Assembly (NCBI GenBank): GCA_958496175.1
Contig: OY292277.1
Location: forward strand, 45,023,050 to 45,087,049
Direction: 5' to 3'
DNA: 64,000 bases
Source of the DNA: Sisyra terminalis
Taxonomy: Eukaryota > Arthropoda > Insecta > Neuroptera > Sisyridae
Below are positions 53,457 through 64,000 of the stretch, in pieces (positions within the stretch are counted from its first letter, which is position 1; each line of letters begins with the position of its first letter). A program made the position numbers and the translations under genes. The notes below the pieces were generated by a model. It was given only the letters and a program-made list of their open reading frames with translations, did no database searches and had not been told where the DNA came from.

Positions 53457-55186
53457 ATGGAAAATTATTTAAAGTTTAATTAAATTGCATAAAATAATCA
53501 GCAAAATTGATTATGCACTTTTTCTTAATCGATTAACGATTTTTCATAAATTTAGGGTCCTCAGCGGTTAGGAAAATTTTGAAAGTCAAAGAATGGCAAG
53601 AGATTTCATTATCTTAGGGGGAAAATCTGGGAATTGGACATTTTTCTTTAAATTTCTTTCATATTGAAAAGTATTTAGCTGTTTAGCATGTAGCTGCATA
53701 TTGAATGATAAGTTCAATGGTATATTAAGAGCGTTCTACCGAACTTTCGGTTTCGGCTGGTCGTCCAGCCGAAACTAAGACCGAAACTGAATTTGTGAGA
53801 TAAACATATTGGGAAATTAATGTTTCTCTTATAATATAAGATTCTTCAATTTTGAATACTACTAATTATCACATAATTAAAATTATTTTTAATATTTCTT
53901 TTCAATTCGAGAGAAAACTGATCAAAGTTTTGAAAAAATTATTTCATTTTTAAGATGTAAAAAAAAGTACTTTTGTTTTGGATACCTAAACAAGTTAGGT
54001 AAAAATTAATTTTGATTTGTACCTTATTTTATTTTATGTTACTCATAACTAATTTTAAAAAGAAATATTAGATGGATTTTATTCAAATCAACCCCTTATT
54101 TCGGAACAAATCATATATTTGAAATAACAAGTGATAATATACCTATGTTATGTTAAGGATTAGTTCAAATATTAGAGACTAAATGGTTAATAAATACCAA
54201 TAGGATTTAAAAGTTAAGGCTACTAATTATGATTAACTTTTTATCCCTACGAAAACATGACTTTATACGGAAGTTTCGGTTTCGGTTGGACACTAAATAT
54301 AAATAAAAGCACAACTTTGTTTTATTTCATAGTCTTTTAAAGCAAAATTGAACAAAATCTTAGGTCTAGAAATTTTTTATGCATAACGTCTGGGGAAAAA
54401 GCGAATTTTAGTCTCAAAAATCAGGGAATTTGTGTTGAAAAAGAACTGGGTACCCTGATTCTATACTATAACAATTCTCTGGAGATAATGCAGATTTCTA
54501 ATGGTTTTTAGTGTTATAGGTCATTCATTTTTCAACTTTTCCAATACAGAAAAATCACTCGTAGAGGTATTTGAAAATATCAATTATATTATCTTCTACT
54601 CATTTTTGTAGAGTATCACATTTAAAAGAATAAAGAACCTAATTTATAAAAAAATCTCTTTTTTTAGGATTAAACATCAATTTCTTAATCGAACTCTATT
54701 TCCATGATTCGCTTCTTTACGTAAAAGGAAAAAAAATTATAGAAATCATGAAATGAAAATCTCATCTAATTAGCTGAAGGATAAGATGTGACATTTCGTA
54801 AGAAAAATTGTTTCATTTCGATAAATCCAATATATTATTGATGAGTGTATGGCCGAAGAAATGAATAGAGGCCGAGCTAGCAATTAATTAAGTTTTTCCA
54901 ATTAAAATAACAAAGGTTTGTTGTAAAACGAATTAAATCAATTACACGATATAAAAAAAAAACATTTTTAATAATACAACTAATATTGTAACAATACACT
55001 AATTTTATCATAAATTATTTTGATTAGAGTGAAACCCTGACCCAAATTCTTAATGCAACGACCATAATGTACCAGCCATTTTCATATTTTCATCAAATAT
55101 CAAACGAAAATTGTCCATCAAAAGTCTTAAGCGACGAGATGTGACGAAAAGACACACAAATTGGAATATATATTTTCACTTCAAAA

Positions 55187-55405
55187 ATGTTATTTTCTTT
55201 GAAAATATTACCTAATTATATGTTAACATTATTGTTCTTGATTGTTTTTGTCTGCATTATGAGAACATGTTTGTTTTCATTAAATTACAAAGAAAAAAAC
55301 CAAATAATTTTATTTTTCATAAGTAATTGCTCGTTTAATTGTTCGACTCCTTGGGTTTTAGGAAAAACCGGATGTAAACGATACATGGAAAACATCCGTG
55401 AATGA
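55187..55405 (+). CDS. Weak candidate: small secreted peptide
   Basis: A 72-residue frame with a hydrophobic segment (LTLLFLIVFVCIM) and four later cysteines (SNCSFNC..., TGCKRY). I do not recognise it. It is AT-rich and a frame of this length can arise by chance; the C-x-x-x-C spacing recalls the Kazal-like gene 3 kb away, but not convincingly. Confidence 0.15.
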   Translation: MLFSLKILPNYMLTLLFLIVFVCIMRTCLFSLNYKEKNQIILFFISNCSFNCSTPWVLGKTGCKRYMENIRE

Positions 55406-55691
55406 AAATACAGACCTAGATTGGACTGAAATTCTTTCGAATTTTCAACATTCTTTCGGTCAAAAACAACCTCATCAATCGACAAAATGTGTGTTTTGAA
55501 CTTTTACTTAAGACTATTTGATTTTTTCTCAACCAAACTTGTCGGAAGATTAAATTCTTTCAAACATATAACTTCTATGTGACGTTAGATCGTTTCGACG
55601 AAAAAATAATTCCCCTGTTATGAAAATTTTCAATTATTTCAGTTAGTGGAAAATTCTTTCATTAGGATAGTCAATTCACTAAAAAATAAAA

Positions 55692-55905
55692 AATTTGCAT
55701 CAATGATAAGTTTTAAATTAAAATTTATAATTTTTATTATATTTTCAAAAATACAACAAAATTTTTAGTCAAAAACGATAGTAAGATGTAAATCTACAAT
55801 AACCAAATATCTTTAGGTATACTAAACTGTATACTGAACCAAGTTACTGATATATACACTGAATCAATACTGATTGCTGCATTTTGGTAAGCTTTAGTTG
55901 TAGTA
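55692..55905. repeat. Second copy of the 205-bp dispersed repeat
   Basis: Matches 50224-50428 from gcatcaatgataag to ggtaagctttagttgtag with small differences (an extra gtatactaaact). Not flanked by the 35-bp direct repeat seen at the other copy. Confidence 0.75.
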
Positions 55906-56565
55906 TAAACAAAACTAAAAATATCTGTGCTTATTTTTTTTATAATTTAAACCCTTATCTAACCATACATAAGTATTAGGTACTTTGTTTTTGGTCGAAT
56001 CTTGGTAGAAATTGATTTAAAATCATTCTGAGTAAGGTATTCAGTAATCAGGGGAATTTGATCAATGAGGGAATTTAAATCATTGATTTCTGCATAATTT
56101 GATTAAAATTAGATTGGAAAAGATATAAACCAAGTAGCCACATTTATGTAAAGAATCTTTTTAACATTATTGATCTTTTTTCACAGCTATTTAAAGCAAA
56201 ATTTGTTGAATTTTGTTCTGGAAAGTCAAAGAGTTTGTGTTGAGAAAATCTGGATCTCCGGATATCCGTATTAGAACACATGGAACAAAAATACCTAAAA
56301 TTGAAACCTTTTGTGGTTAACTAAAACTACAACTTCAATTTTTGTTGAATCTGTATGAAAATTGGTTCAAAATGATTTTTAGACTTACGTCTTTGCAAAA
56401 TAGAGCGATCTACCGTAAAATAGCAACTTTAAATCTATTTTTTAAATCATATTTTAGTTACCTTATATATCGTTGAAGCATAGCAAACAATAGCAAAATT
56501 TAGAAAAAATGTTTTTCTCCGAACACTCAAAGTTTCCCTGTTAAATAAAACGATTAGAGTAGCGA

Positions 56566-56792
56566 TGCTTACGATACATCGATTTTTTTAAACATCGATA
56601 TATCGTTCGTAAATTTTTAACAGAGATATTTCACTTTTAAAAATATCGATGTTGTAGCATCGATATTTTTTATGAGCAACGTTGCACCCCTAGTTCAGAG
56701 GCATTCTGAAATCATTACATTTAAAATGCCTGAATAACTTTAAACGTTTTCTTATGGGTTTTTTGAACATTTAAAATGCCTTTTTATAACAG
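56566..56792. repeat. atatcgat repeat adjoining a CTGTTAAAAAAGGC-type MITE
   Basis: 56566-56690 is copy 3 of the atatcgat repeat (ending gttgcacccctag). 56695-56792 follows at once and matches the small MITE family (ggcattctgaaatcattaca ... tttttataacag). Non-coding. Confidence 0.5.
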
Positions 56793-58296
56793 CGCTTAAA
56801 ACAAATATGTTTCATATTTTTTTAATTGTTATTTACCGTTTCTTTATTACTACAAAGGTCTTTAGCGGCTCTACGGCTAATTAAAGTATGTAAATCAAGA
56901 AATATTGAAAAATCACTGGATTCGAACCCTCAAAAAATCAACAGAGTGTTCAGGTTTTTCAGCAAAAGAGTATATCTAATACTAATCAAACTGTGAAAAA
57001 AAAATCCAGAATTTTCATCAATATTCCTGACTTTGCCCCTGGTCCAATGAAATGTTCAAAATATCCAAATTTTTCTATCCTTTATTTTCATACTCTGATG
57101 AAGATTTAAGCGTACATATTTTTTATAGCTATTTTATAACTACTGGGTCATCAAGGACTTAGAGTTTCAAGGGAGATTAATTATATTTTGTTGTCTATTG
57201 GATTTTTTTACGAAAAATATGGTACGGTTTATAGCTTGGAGGATTAGGCAGGAATCTGAGGTGCTAGGGAATTTGGTAGACATAAATTTTATTCCTTTTA
57301 GTTTAACAGACATTGTTTTTAAGCTATGGAAAAGTCATACATTTTCTTTCTTAGATTATAAATCTCAAGATCATTTTATATTCAATTTCATCAAATTTCA
57401 TCAAACTATATGATTTTTTATTAATGCATAGAAAATTCAACAGGTGTGGATCATAAATTTTATTTTCCAAATGCTCTTAAGATAAGATATAAAATAATTT
57501 TATCGACATTTTTAGGAATCTGAAAAACGTTATAAAATTTACAGTAAAGAAGATATTGTATGAAATTGCTTGTAATAATTGAATGCATTCAAAAGTGCAT
57601 TATAATTACTGCAGCTAAAGGCTACGGAATTCAAACATAGTGCGTGTCCAACACGTTCTCGACTTATTTATATGTATAATTGTTGATGGCTACTTGAATT
57701 AATTGTTGAATGCCGCTATTTTATCAATCAGCAAATCCATGAAGCGTGGGCTTGTGTGTGAAAATTTGCACATATCCCGACTGAATCTTGGCTGGATTTA
57801 GGTCGCATTTTCTTCTCGACTCCTCGGAAATTTACCAATAACTATACGAAGTGTATTAATACAGCTGCATGCAATTTATTGTCAATTGACAATGGCACAA
57901 TGTTAATTATCATGAGAAAATTATTAATTAGATGAACAAGAGAAAATTTTTTTGTGATCGAAGATAAAGTCTTCGTTGGTGGACTGTCGATGGATGCTGA
58001 TGTCATTAGCACAATTTTCATGGTCGCATTGATTTCACCAAGCTGGAACAAATGTGGATAAGATTAAGTATATACGTACATATAAGAGTATTGTTTTAAA
58101 CTTCTGGAGGGGGACTGGAGATTATAACGGAGGAGTTGTGTTTCCGATTTGTTTAAATGAATTTTTTATAATGGAATATATTCGCGTGGTCGTTGTCCGG
58201 ATTCCGTCGCTCCCTGCGGTTAAATCTTCAAAAATTAAACGTATATCGTTCAAGTTCTTTCGCATTCCATGATTGTCTTCAGACAATCGCAGAATC

Positions 58297-58633
58297 ATGA
58301 CGAATTTACTTAACACCTCGCAAACTTCTTCAGTGATTTTCTTTATCCTTTGTAAGTGTAAACCATAAATGTGTTGTTTAAACTCAACTCTACGCAAAAT
58401 TAATCATTCCAGCTCTCCAAATTTTCGTTTCGGGATTCCAATACTTCATCACCCGAAGGACATGGACGTGCGATTTTGATTGTTCCGATTTTCCATACCG
58501 ACCAGTATGTGTTCGCAATAAAAATGGTGACCTAGTGCTTCTACCGCATCGGTGTTTCTTCAAAGAATTGGCCTGCAAACGACCACGTGAATGTAACCAA
58601 CAATTCACCCACAATTCCATTGTTTCCAAATGA
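58297..58633 (+). CDS. Small secreted Kazal-like protein, two exons
   Basis: Exon 1 is 58297-58351 and exon 2 is 58413-58633, with a 61-nt intron (gtaagt...ttccag). The product is 91 residues. The joined start MTNLLNTSQTSSVIFFILSL followed by QIFVSG is a good signal peptide, interrupted by the intron as in many small secreted insect genes. The mature part has six cysteines in a Kazal-like order: TCDFDCSDFPYRPVCV, then HRC, LAC and REC, with the family's PVC motif. Kazal domains inhibit serine proteases or act as vasoactive or signalling relatives. The usual GxTYxNxC core is altered (NGDLVLLPHRC), so inhibitor activity is uncertain. Poly(A) signals follow at 58885 and 58900. A TATA-like tataagag is near 58081. 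Not similar to its neighbours. Confidence 0.72.
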
Positions 58634-58884
58634 TTGTTGCAATTTTTTTTAGATTGGCGATTTACGAAGAAATCTTGTACCGGACATAAAGTATATAAGT
58701 GGCAAATGAGTACATCGATAAATGATTATGACCCAAATTACAATTACGTTAAAGATGGAAAGAAACTCTTTACAAGTGGTAATCTTCTTTAAGATTTCAT
58801 TAAGTTATTATAATGTGATAATTACAGTGGATAATGTTGTTATGTTCTTTTATATTTATTTATTGTTTGTATTTATTTTTTTTC

Positions 58885-58890
58885 AATAAA
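58885..58890 (+). terminator. Candidate poly(A) signal of the Kazal-like gene
   Basis: AATAAA 252 nt past the stop codon on the coding strand; a second follows at about 58901. Confidence 0.45.
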
Positions 58891-60561
58891 ATCAACTTGA
58901 AATAAAAACGTAACTTTCGTTTTAATAAAAGTGCGTGTACGAAATATTTGGAGAACAAAAAGAAAATTCATGGTCTTCAAACAATGTGCCATTGTTGTAT
59001 GAAATGCAATGCTTTAAGTGGTATTGTTATAATTTTACGATCATTAGCTCTAAAGTAATTACATAACTTTTTGTGGTTCAAATTTAAAATTTATTGAATT
59101 GTTTTTGTGCATTTGATACTTTTAAAGACCTTAACAAATTCGTTTCATGTACATCTAAATGGTCACCCACGGTTTATAATGAATACTTGAGGGTATCAAG
59201 GCCTTACTTAAGAAAATTACCAAAATAAACGCAGTTAAATAGGTCTTAATACCTGCATTTATTATTATTTTTTTGGCTGTATTATTATCCACTTAATTGC
59301 TATAATTAGTTACCTGAATACACCAACATACTATGAACAATGATTTTTAAATTTAACTCCATATTAGTTATTACCTTTTAGTACTAATTAATCGTAGATT
59401 TTCCTTTGTATACTAAGATTCGATATATTTAAAATTAAATTAAAGTATTATATCTATTACCCAATTCTTTAAAGAATTCCATCCAGTTTGAGAGTCGGCG
59501 AGATATTTAAATACGCCAAATAAATTTAATTGTTTTAAATAGTTTTTCTTGCAATTTTTCCCGAAAATTCAGGATATTATGCATATGCATAAATTCTTCG
59601 CATAAAATAAAATTAACATATATCATATCTGAATTCAATTTATCTGAAATAAATTGGAATTTTTCCAGCTGAATAATTTTTTTTTTGAAGGAAATCATTT
59701 GTTACATAAAACATTTACAATATCAATTATTCTCAAAATGTTTAAGCCTACAAATTACAGCCATTAGAGCTGCATTAAATCTTACTTAATTGTAGAATTC
59801 AAAAATTGAATTTAGAATAAAATTAAAGCGAAGAAAACCTACTTTCATATTAGAAGGCGGAAAAGTTATAAAACAATTTTATTTTCTTCGTATAACTGTT
59901 GAATTGAAAAGAAAAATTTAAGAGAGAAGCTACCTATATCTGGTCTTTGTTATAACTTATTAATTGGTTGTAATTTTTCCGGGACAGTTAATTATTTATC
60001 GACTAGTTATCGTTAATTTTTAATTAACAATAATTTTCTCATTAGTTTATCTCGTTTACAAATTCTTATGGTATTTATGAAATAGTTATAACGATTTTCT
60101 ATTTAGTTTATTGAAGAAAATTAAAGAAGAAAGAAAAAAGTATTTCGTTATAATATAGTTAAATAAAAGTACTTATTTAAAAGAGGAATATTCATAGATA
60201 TGTACTGTTGGAGGGTATTAAAAAAAATCAATAGAACTAATGGATTAACAAACCTAGATTTTTGAGGGTAAATGGACTTATTTATATTTGATTTCTTAAA
60301 TTTAAATATCAGACTTCTAAAAAAGAAAAGAAAGGACCTAATAAAGTTTAAGGATTTACTAGTCATAAAACAGAACTTAACGATTTTATGTCAAATTTCT
60401 AAAAAAGTTAAAAAAAAAAATTTAATTTTTTAAAGTGATTTATTAGATTACATTAAATACTAGTGAAACAAAACGACACCTTACTATGGTTAAAAATGCA
60501 TTCAAAAGTAGAAAGATCGGAAAAATAGAACTTTAACTTTGTTAATCGTTGTTAAAGAAAT

Positions 60562-60924
60562 ATGTTTTATTATATGGATCGAAAACGTGGACCCTCAGGA
60601 AGTAAGAAGAATCTGGAGAGTTTTGAAATGTGGCGTTGGAGAAGAATGGAAAAAATCAAATGGCAAGAGGTCAGAATGGTAACGGGTTTAATAAAGGGCC
60701 ACTGGGGAATGAAGAAGCATCTGTACACAATGGAATTACATGTGGATGACCCAAAATGCAGGTTCTATCAAGTGAAACTGTTTTTCACGTTCTATGGGAA
60801 TGTGAAAGAATGGAGTAATGAGGAAATGGGAATTACAAACCCTGGAACTGAAATTATTGGAAAGAAATTATTGCACCTAGTACCACAAGTGCTGAGGTTC
60901 GCCCAGCTGCTTGTTCTTAAGTAG
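60562..60924 (+). pseudogene. LINE fragment, C-terminal part of a non-LTR retrotransposon ORF
   Basis: The frame joins KNLESFEMWRWRRMEKIKW, which resembles the end of RTE-type endonuclease/reverse transcriptases, to TGLIKGHWGMKKHLYTMEL and DDPKCRFYQV, which resemble the cysteine-rich tail (HxxxM, DDPxCRxC) of other LINE ORF2 proteins. The second cysteine of the CRFC motif is Tyr here. It is a truncated mosaic of transposon ends, 120 residues, presumably not expressed. Confidence 0.55.
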
Positions 60925-61432
60925 GTGAATTAGGGACCCAGGAAAAAGAATAAGCACTTAGGCTGCATTGTTGAGGCTCAACTAATTTCATCCTGGACAC
61001 CCCAACTTAATAAAAAAACAATAGCAGGATGGTATCACGAATGTAGAAATTGAGGAAAATCATTTGAGAAAGAAGAATGATCGGAATGGTAACAAATTAA
61101 AGAAATATTAAATGAATGAGTACTATTTTAAAAGGGAATTCACTCACTTTGGATATTGTAGAAGGATAACAGGAAGGATATAAAAAACAAGAAAGAAGAT
61201 GGAATAGAATCCTTCGATTCGGAAACCCAGTTAAGGACTAAGAGGAAAACCGATCTTTTTTTAAAAAATTAGCCTTTAAGGAAGTTTAAATAAAAAAAGG
61301 TGGAAAGTTAATTCAATGATTGTTATATTTTTTATAAATTAAATTTTAATACCAATTAATATTGAACAAATCGAAAAATATTGAAAAGACAAATAGAGAA
61401 ATAGAAATTTGTAAAATTTTATCATATAACAT

Positions 61433-63893
61433 TTATAAACTAGTGCTATAACGTGGTGACATACAAGTTTGCATTTCAATTTTATCCTCAGCGATTTCTC
61501 TAAAAAAAATAGTAGTAATAATTGTAAAAAACTTTGTTAAATAAAAACTGTTTTTGTACCGATTCCCAAAAACGAGCTTTTCCAAAGCTCTGAAAGGAGC
61601 TTCCACCAGCATACAAAGAGCCAACGAAACAAAAAACGTGAAAGCCAAATCTCCTGCAAACATCCAAATCTAAAAAGCAAAATTTACAGTTTAATCATTG
61701 CTATTGAATTCAACAATTCCAAAAACGCACTCCTGTATAAAACGACAGATTGACTGGGGATCTCATCGTTCCCATTTCATACAAATGAGCGATAGTATGC
61801 ACCAAATATGCACAATAAGTCAATCGACTAAGAGGTACCCACGGACGCCAAGTCAAAGCCGAATGAATCCAATCTGAAGAGCCAAATCAAATGAAAATTA
61901 AATTGATATAAAAATAAAAAAGTAAATAATTCGTACCAATCCGAGCATGAACCAATAAAAAGACAATAAACGCAATTCCAAATCCCCACACACTACGATG
62001 CAATGATCCATACAATGCATTGATCCAACGATCCAATTTCACGTTGGGATCGTAAAAGAAATACGCCAGATATTGTGTAAAAAGGCAAAGGATTATCACC
62101 GAGACATAAGCTAAATATGTCTGCCACTGAAAATATAACATTTCATGACATTTTCATTAAATAGTTAATCGAAAAATTCGTTTCATACTTGACTGATTTT
62201 CAATTGACGCTGCCTAATGCGATATAGAATATATCCCATAAAAACTCCGACCATATAAGGACCACCTCGAATGTGAGATGCCACATAAACGTTTCGGAAA
62301 TATTCACTGGTGCCTGGTAAGTCTCTTACAATGCTAAAATATATTATTATTTTTAAAAAAAATCGGTGGAAAAGAAAGAAGAAACCATACTCTTTGTAAA
62401 GAAATAAGATTGGATCGACTTTTTGGAAGAATATTACGGCAAACGGGGATGCAATGGATAGGATGAATACCAAGGCTAATAGTACTCCTCCAGTTTTGGG
62501 CCAACGCCAAATTATGTAGACCAGGAATATTGAAAGTATAAACCAATGTGTGTCGACCGATAAATACCACGTTTGGAACATACACTAGAATTTTGTAGAG
62601 TTTATTCTTTTGCTAGTTATTTAATTAAGAAGCTATTAATTTATATATTAACTAAATATTCAGACTTTTGTTGGAAAACCGGCAATTATTATCTAACTAT
62701 CTTCGAAATATATGACAACATGAGGCTTAGAGTTTTGTTTTTTATGTTCTTTTTTGTCAAGTCACGTTAGTAAAGTAACAATTCATCACTTTAGATCCAA
62801 ATTGGAACTATTTGCCAAATATTTATTTAATTTAAAAGTTTAGCAAATCAACTTAGTCATAGTTACGTATTAACTCTAAAGTAATTTACCATTGATTCCA
62901 CCCGTAAATAATTATTCAGATACAAAATATTCAACCACCAATTCTGTCGGCATCGTTCGCTTTCCTTTGATACGACTTCTGGCCACAAAGGACCCCATCC
63001 CAATTTATCAAAGACGGTTGCATGAAACCACACGACCATCAAATAGACGGGGGTCAAACGTACGAAACGGTAAATCCAAACCATGAATGGATTAAATTTA
63101 GATTGTTTTCGTTCTAGCTCAACCGATAGGTAAAATGAGGTGAGCAAACCGCTGAAGACAAAAAAGGCATCAATTACAAGCATTCCGTTCAATAAAAACA
63201 TGAAAATTGGCGAACGATAGATCATGTCCGAAAAATGATCATTCATTGTTGGGCCACTGTACGTGAGCATCACTCGATGTCCTCCAATCGTCAAGATCAT
63301 GAAGAGTAATCTCAAACCATGAATACAATCGAAACCAGTGTTCGATAGCTTTTCATCTGTGGTTAGACATTTAAGATTTCGGCGAATTGAAAAGCACAAA
63401 ATTATACTTTGGAAAAGACTTCTTTCTACAAAAAGTAAAGATTTGGTACAATATACAATGGAAGTAATACGTTTTGGGTTTGTTACCTTTAGTGCGGGAA
63501 ACTGTTTGTGAAATTGTTCGTTTTTCATCGGGGATCACAACAATGTCCATAAAAGTACTAAGCAGAGCCAACATAACCAGCCCGGATACTGTAATACTGT
63601 AAAATTATCTGTTAATATCATTTTTTAACAATTATTTCAATTCTAGTTTACCAAAACAAAGCATCTGAAACGGAAAAATCATATTTATCGTTTGCTCTCG
63701 ATTGGCAAGTTTGTTTCCGAATATGGCCTCGTAATTTGACGTTGGTGTTAAGGCCTGCGAAAGCACTATTTGTTTGCAAAGTTTTCAATGTTTCGTTTAG
63801 CAAAGTTTGGATTTCTGTTGCTGAACATGTCGAAGGAACACAAAGTGCCCATTGGATTAAATCTTTTCGAGAAAATCTTGGATCTCCATCGTA
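61433..63893 (-). CDS. NRF-6-type membrane acyltransferase (5' partial)
   Basis: Family of nose resistant to fluoxetine protein 6: an extracellular NRF domain followed by a multi-pass acyltransferase-3 domain, thought to move acyl groups or lipids across membranes. Exons, 5' to 3': 63652-63893, 63487-63596, 62890-63425, 62391-62584, 62189-62333, 61937-62126, 61731-61873 and 61433-61669. Phases agree and give 598 residues. The first exon is the end of the NRF domain (YDGDPRFS, QWALCVPSTCSATEIQTLL), then a transmembrane segment and the acyltransferase start (CIHGLRLLF, IGGHRV with the conserved His). Further on come WYLSVDTHWFI, WVPLSRLTYCAYLVHTI and FEAP-like VEAPFRALEK near the end. The intron after 61731 uses a rarer donor, gtgcgt. 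The signal peptide and first NRF exons lie right of the window. Confidence 0.9.
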
Positions 63894-64000
63894 CTATAAA
63901 TATTTAACAGCGACAAAAGGATTATTTGAGTAGCATAATATTTCTTAAAAAGTTGTATATGAAGTATTTGTGCTAATATATTCAAAGTAATATCCTGTTA

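Larger units (their letters stand above)
53457..58296. other. Intergenic, gustatory receptor to Kazal-like gene
   Basis: No convincing gene. It contains a short perfect palindrome (gtttcggctgg/ccagccgaaac, 53750-53775), whose left flank gaactttcggtttcgg recurs near 54270, so 53741-54290 may be a transposon. It also holds the second copy of the 205-bp repeat, an atatcgat repeat next to a small MITE, and a weak secreted-peptide candidate at 55187. Confidence 0.5.
58634..61432. other. Intergenic, Kazal-like gene to acyltransferase
   Basis: Very AT-rich. It holds the 3' UTR of the Kazal-like gene, a LINE fragment (60562-60924) and the 3' end of the minus-strand acyltransferase. No other gene was recognised. 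Confidence 0.6.

Noticed and set aside
58122..58629. Minus-strand open frames of 79 and 91 codons
   Set aside because: They are antisense to the Kazal-like gene and its 5' region and have no homology or signal sequence.
58645..58710. Possible third exon of the Kazal-like gene after ttttttag
   Set aside because: It would need an intron of about 31 nt, too short for splicing, and a weak donor (gtttcc); the TGA at 58631 is a good end.

Overview
The window is nuclear DNA of an insect. It is AT-rich, has mostly short introns (about 50-70 nt) with GT-AG borders, and carries arthropod gene families: a Torso-ligand gene (trunk), a gustatory receptor, an NRF-6-type acyltransferase and a complete fibrillin. 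The order cannot be settled from the sequence; an intact trunk together with a fibrillin would suit a beetle or a lower dipteran. No bacterial genes, CRISPR arrays, rRNA or tRNA genes were seen.

Layout. (1) 236-5661, + strand: Cul1, 3'-complete, with its first coding part left of the window; its last exon is only 81 nt and lies past a 2.2-kb intron. (2) 9001-9777, +: trunk, an uninterrupted frame. (3) 12189-37788, -: a fibrillin rebuilt from 28 coding exons that stay in frame to give 2,903 residues. 27 exons are packed into 12.2-23.6 kb and the first lies 13.9 kb upstream across a transposon-filled intron. (4) 37.8-47 kb: intergenic, with repeats, a heat-shock-like promoter module and a dead LINE. 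(5) 46989-53456, +: a five-exon gustatory receptor whose introns are swollen by a satellite, a hAT transposon and inverted-repeat elements. (6) 58297-58633, +: a small two-exon secreted Kazal-like gene. (7) 61433-63893, -: an NRF-6/acyltransferase-3 gene, open at its 5' end at the right edge.

The genes are functionally unrelated: ubiquitin-ligase scaffold, embryonic terminal-patterning ligand, extracellular matrix, taste reception, protease-inhibitor-like secretion and membrane acyl transfer. Nothing suggests co-regulation.

The accessory DNA is the unusual part. Four long palindromes (about 0.7-1.0 kb) with 8-bp target duplications share a conserved subterminal block although their ends differ; three lie in introns of Cul1 and fibrillin and would be transcribed as long hairpins. 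Separately, several small, mostly inverted-repeat elements carry a hammerhead-ribozyme-like core (CUGANGA, hairpin, GAAACG). The hairpin stem differs between three families yet still pairs, as expected of a conserved RNA structure. One copy lies about 0.2 kb downstream of an orphan promoter with GAGA, CCAAT, heat-shock-element and TATA motifs.
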